From contig JH720313.1 of the NCBI GenBank assembly GCA_000231825.2, positions 1,219,663 to 1,283,662 of the forward strand: a stretch of DNA of 64,000 bases, read 5' to 3'. Positions 11,856 through 22,891 of the stretch are shown piece after piece; the stretch's first letter is position 1, and each line of letters opens with the position of its first letter. The translations under genes and the position numbers were made by a program. The DNA comes from Tetrahymena elliotti 4EA. Its lineage: Eukaryota > Ciliophora > Oligohymenophorea > Hymenostomatida > Tetrahymenidae. Below the pieces are notes generated by a model. It ran no database searches, was not told the origin of the DNA, and was given only the letters and a program-made list of their open reading frames with translations.

Positions 11856-14800
11856 TCAATCAGCATTTTATTCAGAATTAATTCCATCCAAAGGATTATA
11901 CTTAAATAAGAAATACAATGTTTGAAGAAGATAATGACAACATTTAGATGAATCTGCTGAGAAAGATTATCCATTTGAGGGGGATATTTATATTTAAAGT
12001 TTATTGAAGGGCTTTACTATTATTTTAATTAAAAATTATTCACTTTCCATATGATAGAAAGAAAAGATTCCACCAATTTTATAGTCTTATAAACCAGCTA
12101 AATGCTCTTCTTTCATATGAGGGTTGAGTTCTACCGTGTTAGCAAAGTAAGTCAAGAATACAAAAGGATTTTTAATTATTTTAGTATTATACTCAAATTC
12201 TTCAGTTTTGAAACTATTTATTTAATTTACAAGCCATTTACTTTTGAAATTGTTTGCATTAATCAAACTAAAATTCATAAATCTATTTAGACTTGTAGGA
12301 AGCATCATGAAATACTCATTTAAAACTCTTTTTCCATCATCACTTTCAACCCTATTGAAAGATAGAAAAAAGTTATTGATAAAATTGAAAAATTAAAAAA
12401 TGATTTATTATTTACTCAAGTTAAAAGTGAGCTGTAAGAAATTCAAAGGGAATACAATTCAAATCAACGATTAAATCTTATTTTAAATGTTTATTTATTT
12501 TTATTTCTCCACTTAACTTTTCAGGCTTTGTCCAAACTGATACATCTAATTATTTTATTAAATTAATTTTTATTTTAAAAAGTAAATTAAAAGTTTTTTT
12601 AATAATTACCTTCATTCATTAGGTATTTCAAATTAAATGAGGGAACATCATTTAAAAGGTTTTTATTAAAGATATATATTTAAAGTTTAACAAAATTTTT
12701 GCCAGAGAATATATGGTTATGATTAGTAACACCAATTTTAATGTGTTAGTTTTCAAAAAGTAACGATTTATCTGATAAACAAGATTTTTTAAATCTATTT
12801 AAATTTTCATGAGATAATATTTTTAGATTATTGAAAAAATCCTCTTCATATGATATGACTAATCCACTTTTTAATTTACTACTTTCCATGGACTTTTAAA
12901 TATAATATTGATCTGGCTAGTGTGGGTATATAAGCTACTGATAATATATCTAACTTTGTCTATTGATTTCATTTTGTTATGTGTCTTCGTAATTACTAAC
13001 TTTACTAGAAAAATCTTCCATTTACGTTCTTTAAACAATAAGTTGATTTGAATCAAAATTTTCATTATTTTAGCTGTTATCATCCTATATTTTTATAGGC
13101 TAACTAATTTACGATAGGTTATCTTCTTCAGCATATTAGATTAACTCAATATTTTATGGTGATTAGATTAAATTATTTTAATTGTTATTGCTTTCTGATT
13201 CACTATCATTTTCATATTCATTTTAGTCCTAATAAACTTCTAATTTTATTTTTTCTGTCTAAAATTAATTATCTAATGTGCTTAATTCCTGTTGCAAAGT
13301 ATTCATTTTTGATTCATTCTAAGTTAAAAATAATATTTTAATCATTAAATTTAAACAAGGTTAATAAATAAATTTATCTAAAAAAAAAATTAATGAGGGA
13401 TTTCTTTTGTTTTATTTAATTATTTAATTATATTCAAATATGTTGAATTGTGAATAAATAATTTGAAATTTCTTACATTCATTGTGATCTCAAACTCTGC
13501 AGTTTAGTTATAAGGGATTTTTATAGCTTTTGAACCTGTGTTCATTGGAGAAAATCCTTTTTTTTTAGACTATGTCTTTAAGTAATCTGATAGAGACTGT
13601 AACTTATCAAGCCTTTTTTGCTTTTAGAAGTTTTCTTTGATAGGAGTAGCTCTTAGTTAATTAGGGTGAATTGAATTGATATTTTAATTATTTAGATCAT
13701 TATTTTCTGCCTACTCAATAGTATTGTTGTTGCTGTAGTAAATGGTATTTTAGCCACTTTGAATTGTACTAGCAATTTCAGGAATTTATTCCATTTCATT
13801 TAAATCTTACCTATTGCTACTTAATTATCCACTTTATTGATTATTTTTCTCAAATTCTTCTTGATTAAAAGACATATATCCTAGGTTCTTAGAGTTATTT
13901 TGATATTAACTATACTTCATAGATCTCCTTCTGGGACTTTATATTTCTCTTACAAAAGATGGTCTTACTGAAGGTGCTTTGGGTGTACTTTAATCATCTA
14001 CTCTACCTTAATAGGAATAAAATTATGAGATATCACTTGAATTTTAAAGATTTTATTTTTTTGAACTACTCTTTTGTACAGAGTCATATTATCCATATAT
14101 ATTATTACCATAGCTTTTATCAGCAGAATACTCCATCCACTTCTCATTTTACTGTTAATTATTAAGCTATAAGCTTTTTCTATCTGAAATAACAAGTTTC
14201 TATTATGAAATAGATTATTTATTTATTAATAGTCTTTCTGAATTTTATTCTTTTTCTACCTTTTTTTAAGCTGATTGTTCTCTGTTTTTAATAGAAGTCA
14301 AATTCTAATCAGAGTCATTCTTTTTTAGTTATTATTATAATTATTATGGAGACTCTTATCCTGATTGATTACCACTTTTACTCAGCTATTTTTGATTAGG
14401 AACATTCTATTAATTATTTTGGTTAATTTCTTATAAATTTTAGTCTTCTTCTTCTTTGTCAGTTTAATTTTGGTCTAAAAATTATTTCATTTTATCTGCA
14501 TCTAAAAGGTATTAAATTTCTTGTTCTTCTGTATTTTAAATACCCATACTCATTTCTTAAAGTTACTATTAGCCAAAAGTCTCATAATGAGCCTTTTTAG
14601 TTTGCTAATTAGTTGTATTAGAATTTTATTTGTTTTATTTATCAGCGAAAGGAGCATTAGATCTGCGTGAGCTTGATGTTTATCCGAATTTTTAAGAACC
14701 GTTATTATCTCCTTCTGGTAAATTTAAAAATAATTTATCACTAGAATGTATAAGAGACATACCTGATTTTACTTATTGGGACATAATAAAATTATCATTT

Positions 14801-17800
14801 TTAAGTTATTGTATGATACAAGTTAAGTCTTTTATTTATTGCTATTACTGAGTCAAAAACTCTTTCTATTACTGCAACTCACAACTGACTCTGACATTCT
14901 CCATTGATAATTTTTCCATTTGATCCCTGGTAGTGGTTTTTTCTTGTTTGTAACTTGCTTCCTGTCCTTCATAAAATATAACCTTTTATTTGAGTTGATC
15001 TAGCTCCATATTTGCTAAACTGAGAAGCTCAAACATTTCAGCATTTTCTTTTTATAAAGGATCCAGAATTTACTTAGCTTGCTCGTTTTCATTTTTCAAT
15101 GATTTTATATTTTTTTGATATGCTGCTTTGTTTTCACTAATTTCTTACTCCAGTTATACTATTTTTTCCTTAAGCTGCCCATTTTTGAATATAAACTCTT
15201 ATATAGCTGATTCTTTTTATTTCATGATAGTTTCTTATGAACTGATAATATCCTGAGCATTCATTAATTCTTCATTTGCTGAATTATTATCTTAACCTTA
15301 TTATTTTTACTGATTTGTTTTTTAAACTTAATTTCTAAGATTCTATACTTCTTATTTAAGTACATTAACTTAATTTTATAATTCTTTATTATTTTATTCA
15401 AGATATTCTAAAGAGGTTTCCTTCTATTCCTAAGCCTCTTATTGTTAATTTTTTATATTATTAATTTCCTGATCTTTTTGATTTAGATTAAGTTTCAGCT
15501 AGTTTATTTACATATTCAACTACTATAAACCGTCATCTTCTAGCAAATTCTCATTATTATTTTAATCTTATAATTTCAAGTATTTTAACTCTTAGTTTTT
15601 TTCTTCTATCTCTGACTCATAATCTTTACATCTTAATTGCAGTTCCTAATTTATGTGATGCAATTGATCATATTTTTATTATAAAATAATTATTTGTTTT
15701 TAATTTTATTCTAATACACTATCTCTTGCTGATACTTCATCATTCATCAACTAAAGCTAATAATGAACTTATGTGCTTTAGTTTTCGATTTTAGAAATTC
15801 TTTCTGTATTTTATTTATCCATATCTTGAATTTAATTTTTTAATGATAAAATCTCTTAATTTTTTGAGCTAATTGTTTGATCCTTTTCTATGATTAATTT
15901 AGATAAAACTTATAATCTTTCCTTTAAAGATTAAATTTCTTTTTTTTCTTTCTCAGACATATAACCAGATTACCTGTTATTTTCATTGATGGACTAATTA
16001 ATCTAAATAAATTTATTCTTTTTCATTTCAATAATTTATTTTAATCAATTTACTTAATCATCTCTACTAGTTGGACCTCTGGGTATAGAAGTTCGTTTTA
16101 TATTTTACTCTTTTTTTAAATTAAAACTGAAAATGAGAAATTTGATAAATTTCAATTTTTAATTGATATTTGATAAACTAAAAACAAATTATTTTTTTAA
16201 TTTTACACATAATTTAGATATGAACTGGATCTTCAAAAAGCTATTTGAAAGAAGAGCTTCTTACTCTTTCATATTGACTTCCACTCATAGAATTATTTTG
16301 AACTGATTGTCTAGAGTTGTAAGAGAGCTTCATTTAATCTTGGTTAATTTTTTTTTATTTATTTTCATTAACAAAACCTTAGGATTATTCAGTATTTAAA
16401 GTTTGTATATTTTTCATTATATCTTCTTCGTTATAAATAGAATGATGAGAACCTTATTATTTATTTGTTTGATTCTAATTTTTTTTTTCTTTTAGAACAT
16501 TATTCTAGTTGTCTTCTACCTTACTCTTTTTTGTAATATCAGGTTAGTTTCTACTTTTCTCAATTTCATTTTGAATAGGATCACTATTTTCCACTTTTGA
16601 TACTCTTTTTACATTTTAATTTATATTTTAAGAAATAGCAGTTTATTGCTTATTATTTTTTAAATCTTATTCTTCATTCATTTATTATTTTTAATTCTTA
16701 TTATCTAAAATAACTTAATTCTCTATTTTAGGATTATTTTTTTAACCACTTTCTTCTATTTCATCTAATTCTTCTTCATCTTCATCTGCATAATCATATT
16801 CATCATACTCAGAATTTTGTTTTTATTATGTATTATTGGGACTTCTTTGTAAACTATTTGGTGGTGCTTCTATTTTATGCTGCTACTTCTCAGTGTTTAA
16901 ATTAGGTTATTAAACTACTTACTATTTTTATTTCTACATTTATGCAGTATTTGTTTCTTGTTAATTTTTCTGATAATTTTATGATTTTTCATTTTAATTT
17001 TAAGTTATAATTTGCTCTTTTTTGTTTTAGTTTTCTTCAGTTTTTTGCAGCTATATTAAAGGCTTCTATTTAGATAGTGGTTCTTCTTTATTGTTGGAAG
17101 ATTATTTTTATTGTAAAGAGGGTACTTCAAAGTCTTAATAGGTTTCATAATAATTATTCTTGTTCTACTGTTGTTATTACTATTAAGACTAAATCTAAGA
17201 ATCTGATTTTTTAATTAAGTCTTAACTTTATATAACACTCTGATTTTACTTGGAATTTTTTGCACTCTCTATTATCTAAGGTTATGAATTATTTTTTAAA
17301 CTATTCCCTGTTTAGTTAAAATTTTTATAAGCAGGCGAATCACCATCAAAATCCAAATCTTCAACTACCAAAACTTCTTATTTCTCATCTGGTAGTTATA
17401 AATTTTTATTTTTTATTTCATCTTGGCCACTAAACTTTTTTGTCATTACTTGTAAATCTTATTCAGATAATAATTTAATTTCATTTGAAGATGTCGGAGT
17501 TATTCCATGTTTAACAGAAAAATCATCAAATTTCATATTACTGCTTGTAAGTTATTAATAATCTATTAAAATCTCGTCTGTCTTTTCATTTAAAGATACA
17601 TATTTAGAAAGTAACTCTGCATCTACTATATCTTATACTTCCTCTAATACTTAAAAAATAGTGTTAGCCAACTATGAAGATAACTGCAAGCTTTCAATGA
17701 TCTCCTTAACCTCTTTTTATAGAATATTTAAATTATATATTTTTAATTGCTTTTTCTATTATTCTTACCTTGTTTGTTAAGTTATAAATATGTAGGAACA

Positions 17801-18813
17801 AGAACCAACTTGCCTAAGCGTTTAATACTCTTTTCCATCTTTTAATTTTCTTCATCCAATTTCTACTCCAAAACTTTTAAGTTAACTTCTTTCTATATTT
17901 TTTAAGATAACCAAGGAATAAAAACAAACATATGATTCTTTAATGTAATATTTACTTTTTTCTTTTTTTTAGGTGAGCTGGTATTGCTTTAACCTTAAAT
18001 TGACCTATTTTCGTCTTCTGTATTTTATTTAAAAGTTTCTTAACTCAATTATTTTGAATTGCTTGTTTGAGTTTAAATAGTTGTTCCCTAATTATGTTGT
18101 TCCAAATTTAACTGTTTGTAGAAACTCTTAAAGTAATTGATATTTTCAGGAAAATGAACATTTTTTGTAGTTAGATCATCAAACATCTATCCTATTTTAT
18201 TTCTCTTATGCAATTAATCTTATTCAAACATTAAAGGCCAAAACATAAAACATTCTAATACTAATCTCAGCAAACTATTTCCTATTACCTAAACTTCTTC
18301 TTCTGTATTATTAAGAATAAAATAATTACTTTAAAAAAAGAAATTAATATTTTACCAACGTTTGAACCAAAATATTCTTCCCCTCTATCTTCATTTTCGT
18401 TTCCAGCTTAAAACAAAGCTATTTAATGCATTTTTTATATAATTTTGCTTTTGTAAAACCCTTCAATCAAAAATTCATTCTTAGTATCTAAGCAATCTTT
18501 TATCAACTTTAAATGTATTTTAACTAAAAGTTAATAAACAAATGTATAAATACTCTAATAGCATTAAGCAGAATAATTGGAGATCTATTAGGATCATCTA
18601 ATATGTTCTCTGCTAATTATAAAATAGAATTTATTTCTTCTCTTTTTTACCAAAAAAATCAATTAATCTCCTTTTCTTTTTTAGTCAATTCATAATAAAT
18701 TACTTTTAACCCTGGCTCACTTGCTGCTTGATCTATTTTTATTGCTTTTTATAATTTTCAAAAGAAGAAAGCACATTCTTTAAGCTAGCTTATCGTTCCT
18801 TCTTATCATTCAT
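11856..18813 (-). CDS. VHS-GAT-coiled-coil protein with alpha-adaptin-type appendage
   Basis: Eleven exons (descending): 18813-18704, 18641-18554, 18506-18356, 18302-17956, 17892-17769, 17712-16209, 16126-16054, 16002-13477, 13318-12610, 12545-12416, 12351-11856. All phases match, giving 2,085 residues. Residues ~20-170 are VHS-like: helices and an end motif MFDDLTTKNVHFP, compare YEDLxxKGxxFP in GGA/TOM1. Residues ~233-330 are GAT-like, ending ELLSKYVSLNEKTDEILIDY. A Q-rich acidic region with DEYDYADEDEEELDEIEE follows, then a strong coiled coil (~815-1210) and a polar linker. Residues ~1792-2085 match the two-part AP-2 alpha appendage: LLFENQHIKIGV and VWTKPEKLSG in the sandwich part, then FMMLPTSLNRFMNF and LNPHMKEEH in the platform. 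Such domains bind cargo, ubiquitin/Arf and endocytic accessory proteins, so a clathrin-adaptor role is inferred. The weakest junction is the 16127-16208 intron (donor GTGTAA); without it there would be two genes. Confidence 0.75.
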
Positions 18814-19206
18814 TTGATAAAGAGCTTTTCAAAGAAACTATTGCTGATTTGTATTTAAACTTGTTTTTGTTTTCACTGCAAAAACTATCGCCTCTAATAC
18901 CTTAAAGTGAATTTATATAATTAATTTAATGATTTTTGTTTTTAAATTTAAAGAAATCTAAAAAAAGAGATGTTTAAATATTGGTTATTATTCACATTAA
19001 TTAAGGATATTATTTAACGAATTTTCAATCAGATAAATACCTTAAAATTCTTGATTGTTATTAAATATTTATTTTCTAATAATAAATTTTTATGAATTAT
19101 ATTTAAGATAGTTATAGATTAAAGTCATAAGAGAAGAGCCTTTCAATTTACATAACATTTTAGTTTAATTTTTTCATTGAAAAAAAACCTACTTAAAAAG
19201 AAAAAA
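18814..19206. other. 5' flank of the VHS gene
   Basis: Upstream sequence of the minus-strand VHS gene; an in-frame TGA (minus strand) lies just before its ATG at 18813. AT-rich, no other gene seen. Confidence 0.5.
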
Positions 19207-19279
19207 TGCCTTCACTCGGGATCGAACCGAGGACCGTAAGATCTTCAGTCTTACGCTCTCCCAACTGAGCTATAAAGGC
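19207..19279 (-). tRNA. tRNA-Phe (GAA)
   Basis: On the minus strand a 73-nt cloverleaf starts GCCTTTA and ends with a paired TGAAGGC plus discriminator A. The D-arm reads GCTCAGTTGGGAGAGC, the anticodon arm is GTAAGA-CTGAAGA-TCTTAC with anticodon GAA, and the T-arm reads CTCGGTTCGATCCCGAG with the expected GGTTCGA box. There is no intron and no encoded CCA. A T run directly after the 3' end, on the transcribed strand, is a plausible RNA polymerase III terminator. Confidence 0.95.
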
Positions 19280-19704
19280 TTTATGAAATAAATATAATTA
19301 ACAAAAAACAATTGATATAGGATTTAATTATTATTTTTAGATTAATTATTTGAATTTGTATTAAAAAAAAAATATTTTCAATCAAATCTAATAAATAAGT
19401 AAATTATAATTAAGACTAATTTCTCATAATTTAGATAACTCAACTTGCTGAATAGAGAAGTTTTTAATATAAAGTATCAAATTATTTATATTAACTACCT
19501 ATTATCTAAGTACACAAAAATAAAACTATTGGAAAAAATCTTTTTTTAATTAGTATAATTTGGTTAAAATAAAATCTTCTTATCATAGCAAAAGATTCAA
19601 AAATTTCCTAACGAATAGCTAGATTAAATCTACTTTTGAAAGTATGTTTATTTTATTTAAGAATTTTAAAAAACATAAAAAAAAAAAATATAAATCTCAA
19701 AGAA
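19280..19704. other. intergenic between tRNA and B-box gene
   Basis: AT-rich spacer holding the divergent starts of the tRNA gene (-) and the B-box/WD gene (+). Nothing else recognised. Confidence 0.5.
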
Positions 19705-21070
19705 ATGTTATCTTTAAATTGTATTTGCTAATAACATAAAAAAGAATTACTTTTTATCTGTTTGGATTCTCTGTGCAATTAAATTTAGTTGTGTACTAAT
19801 TGTGTAATTAATAATCATTAAAATCATAAAGTTTAACAAATAGAAGACTATAATTAGGATATTCACAAGTAGAATCAAGAGGAAAATCATAAGGTAAATT
19901 AAAGTGACTAAGAAATATTATTGCAAGAAATAAATCAAGATCATTTTTATGAAAAAGGTATTTTTTTAGATTATGAAAAAATTTAGCATAAGTAAAACGG
20001 TTTAACTTCTTTGTAGGTTAATCATTTATAAAACACTATAGTGAGAAATAAAGTCTCAATAAATAATGTAGGCTAGTTAATTATATCTGAAAATATTGCT
20101 TATGATATACCAAAAAAATAGATAATTGAATTAAAATTAAATAGCTTTAGCTCTTGCTGCTTAATTTATTAGCTCCAAGATGATTTATTAGCTACTATAA
20201 CTGATCATAATCTTCTTACTATCTGTGATTCCACTTCTATAACTAATTTAATAACTTTAAAAGAAACATATCTTTCTACAGATAAATAATGCTTAGTATC
20301 TTTTGGAAATGACAGCCTTGTAGCCTACACTAACTTCAATTCTGTTTACATAAAAAATTGGAGGTGTGGAAATATAATAGCACAAATTGTAACTAAGGCT
20401 AATCCCTTTAAAAAAATTTAGTTTATGTTTGATTCATAGTATATAGTCATAACTTTTAAAGAATACAAAAAAGCTCCAGACACATATTGTCAAATCTATT
20501 TTTTGAAAACATAAAAATTAGTTATTTAATTAAAATTTAAGAATAAACTTGAATCAATTCATGAAGCAAATATAGATTAGTTTGTTATAACTACAGGAAA
20601 TGATATTCATATCTTTAAAAATTTCTCATTATGAAATGTAGTAATAGGCTGTAAATCTATTTAATATTAAAACAGAATAGGAAAAAATTAGCTATTGATT
20701 TTGAGTAATTCTTTAGTTTAAATTCTTAACACATCTTCACTCTTAAGACATCATATAAAAACTATTGATAATAATTAAAAGTGTGATATTCTTGGATGCT
20801 TCACTACTTCTAATGGAGAAATTACAATTTTAAGCTAAAAATAAAAAATTTTTGAGTTGTAATTTATTTTATGAAGATATCACAAAAATCTATGTTTTTA
20901 AAAAAAATAAAAACATCTCAAGCAAGTAAATCTTATAGACAGGGTTTATAATCAATAGCTTTTTAAATTACTTTCTCATTTTTTATGATAAAATTCTTGT
21001 AAAAAATCTTTTAAGTAAACATTTATAATAGTTTAAACCTAATGAGTTTGTTTTGAAACAAACATGTTGA
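19705..21070 (+). CDS. B-box zinc finger / WD40-like repeat protein with internal TGA
   Basis: ATG 19705 opens a frame whose residues ~6-42 form a B-box-like zinc finger: CxxH (CQQH), then CLDSLC, CTNC and HQNHKV. A short polar linker leads to beta-strand repeats of WD40 type, such as LLATITDHNLLTICD, CLVSFGNDSLVAYTN and FVITTGNDIHIFKNF. TGA at 20632-20634 interrupts the frame after NFSL, but the same frame continues with clear repeat-like sequence (LLILSNSLVQILN, ILGCFTTSNGEITIL) to another TGA at 20872. A GT...AG intron 20859-20922 would carry it in phase to TGA 21068-21070. No phase-compatible intron removes the first TGA. Either the protein ends at 309 residues, the TGA is read through, or this is a damaged copy. 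B-box proteins in ciliates are often large families of unknown function. Confidence 0.6.
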
Positions 21071-21670
21071 TCTATAATTTAATCCTTAAATATTCTAAAT
21101 AGAAAGGTTTATAAGATCCAAATTTTAAAGATACATTTAAATATTCACTTGATAACAGAATTTTTAAAAAAATGGTAACTACTGTTGCTTGTAATAAATG
21201 TTCAAGATAATTGATCATTTGAAGAAAAAAAATTAATTTATTTGATATTTATTGAGATATTTTAAAAATAATATTTAAAATTTTTTAAATGGAGTTTTTG
21301 CTAGTTTTTTTATGATAGAATGAAAGAATATTAATAATAATAATAATTTGTGAATAAAGGATTTAAATATAGAATTTTATTTAAAATTTGTTTATGAATT
21401 ATTTTAAAATAATTCTAATAATTTTCCAAATTTTATTTTTCATTTTTGACACAACAATTTATATCTATTCTTTCTTATCCTAAATTATCAAGTAAAGTAA
21501 ATTTAATAAATATCTTCAAAATAAATTTGCTTGCTTTTTTAAAGTGATTCTTTGAATTTTTGATATCTATCAAAAAGATTAAAACAGAGCAACTCAAATA
21601 ATAAAAGGTGACTGTGAAAATAAGCTATAGTAAAATATTAAGATTTGGTTAACAAGTTATTGTTTTATTA
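21071..21670. other. intergenic, no gene seen
   Basis: AT-rich spacer before the Ulp1-like gene, no RNA gene or repeat recognised. Confidence 0.5.
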
Positions 21671-22891
21671 ATGCAAAACGATTTAGATTTTGATTATTAT
21701 GACTCTGAAGAGATTAAAGCCAACCAAAGAGAGCCATAAAAAAATATAATTAAATTGGATTCGAAATTTTTTCAGAAGAAAATAGCCAGAAAATCTACTC
21801 CTGCGCTGCTAATTTATAAAAAATTGGATATTTATGATTCAGATTATGACAGGCTAGAACCAGGGAGCTTGCTTAATGACAAAGTTATTGATTTTTTTGT
21901 AGAATTTTTGATAGAATTAAAAAATTATAGCAATCTTTAAAAGAATATAAAAAATAATACTCGAAATATATTATGTAGCTATGTTTTTTCAAGCTTAGAT
22001 ATGTATTAATATAACAGTATTGTATTTGATTTAAAAGGGCCTCAAAAATATTTTAGGATAGATAACTAAAAATCAATATTATAAGTTTTTGATAGAGTTT
22101 ATTTGGTGGTTAACGAAGCAAATTTCCACTGGATTTTGATTGAAATTTTTTTAGAAGAAAGTAATTTTAAAAAAAATTAAGAGTTTTAGAGTGAAAAAAT
22201 CTCTAATCTAACAAATTAGTAGTAAATATGTGTCAGTAGTGCTTCCTCTTTAAAAAATTCTACATAATCAAGTATTAAAAGGAAAAGTTAATCTAAAAAT
22301 TAAAAAAAATAAAGGAATGTAAAGTAAGGTATTTTAGAATAGAATGAATATTAATTTTAGACTTCTCTATTGCCAAACACTTAAAAAGAGTTTTAATAAG
22401 ATAATACCTAAATTAAATAAAATAGTTTATAAAAATAATTACTATAAGAGTAAAGCACAACAGGAGATATAGAGAGTGTTGTTAAGTAGAATGAGATAAT
22501 TTAAGCATAAGTAATTAAAACAATAACCATGAAAGTATACAATAGCTTAGGGCAGAGGTCTAGTATTGAAAATTAAACTGCTATTGTTTTACTGAAGAAA
22601 TATTTCTTGAATGATTTTAAGGAATTGCATGGTTAAGAATGCTTAGTTGAATTTAATATTATATCAGAAAAAGTTCCAACTTAAACTGGTGGATCAGATT
22701 GTGGAGTTTTTTGCTGTAAATATTTGTAAAAATTATTTTACGAGGAGAGTTAAGCATTTGATTATAGTTGTTTCACATAAACTAGAATGATAGAATATAG
22801 AGAATTTATATAGCAATTAATGATAGAAATAAAAAATTCAAACAATGAATATAGTAAAGTATATGAAAAATACATTAATTTAAAATTATGA
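21671..22891 (+). CDS. Ulp1/SENP-like cysteine protease (peptidase C48)
   Basis: Single exon, 406 residues, ATG 21671 to TGA 22889-22891. The C48 fold starts with LEPGSLLNDKVIDFFVEFL, the typical substrate-groove entry. The catalytic His sits in NFHWILIEI, and the catalytic Cys with oxyanion-hole Gln in PTQTGGSDCGVFCC, Gln six residues before Cys as in SENP1. Family members remove or process SUMO or related modifiers. Two things are odd. A low-complexity Q/K/S-rich insert of about 110 residues separates the His strand from the next core strand. That strand reads MKVYNSLGQ, where Ulp1/SENP enzymes have YYDSLG, so the catalytic Asp appears to be Asn. His, Cys and Gln are kept, so activity is possible but should be altered. 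The N-terminal region is short and acidic, with no clear targeting signal. Confidence 0.88.

Noticed and set aside
11856..13318. Separate AP-2 alpha-adaptin gene
   Set aside because: No adaptin HEAT-repeat trunk exists anywhere upstream; only the appendage is present, spliced to the coiled-coil exon.
12102..14165. Plus-strand open stretches at 12102-12290, 13156-13341 and 13959-14165
   Set aside because: They are antisense to exons and introns of the minus-strand VHS gene and have no protein-like features.
13319..16002. Coiled-coil ORF starting MSEKEKK as its own gene
   Set aside because: The frame continues upstream through intron 16003-16053 and downstream through 13319-13476 with correct phases, and no in-frame start lies upstream of the coil.
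18554..18813. TGA read as Trp in the first exons of the VHS gene (contexts NE*QEG, FF*KLQ, IN*FFW)
   Set aside because: Introns 18642-18703 and 18507-18553 remove the TGA lying in the coding path, match phases at both ends and give a better VHS-like helix. The other two TGAs are in a non-coding frame of exon 1.
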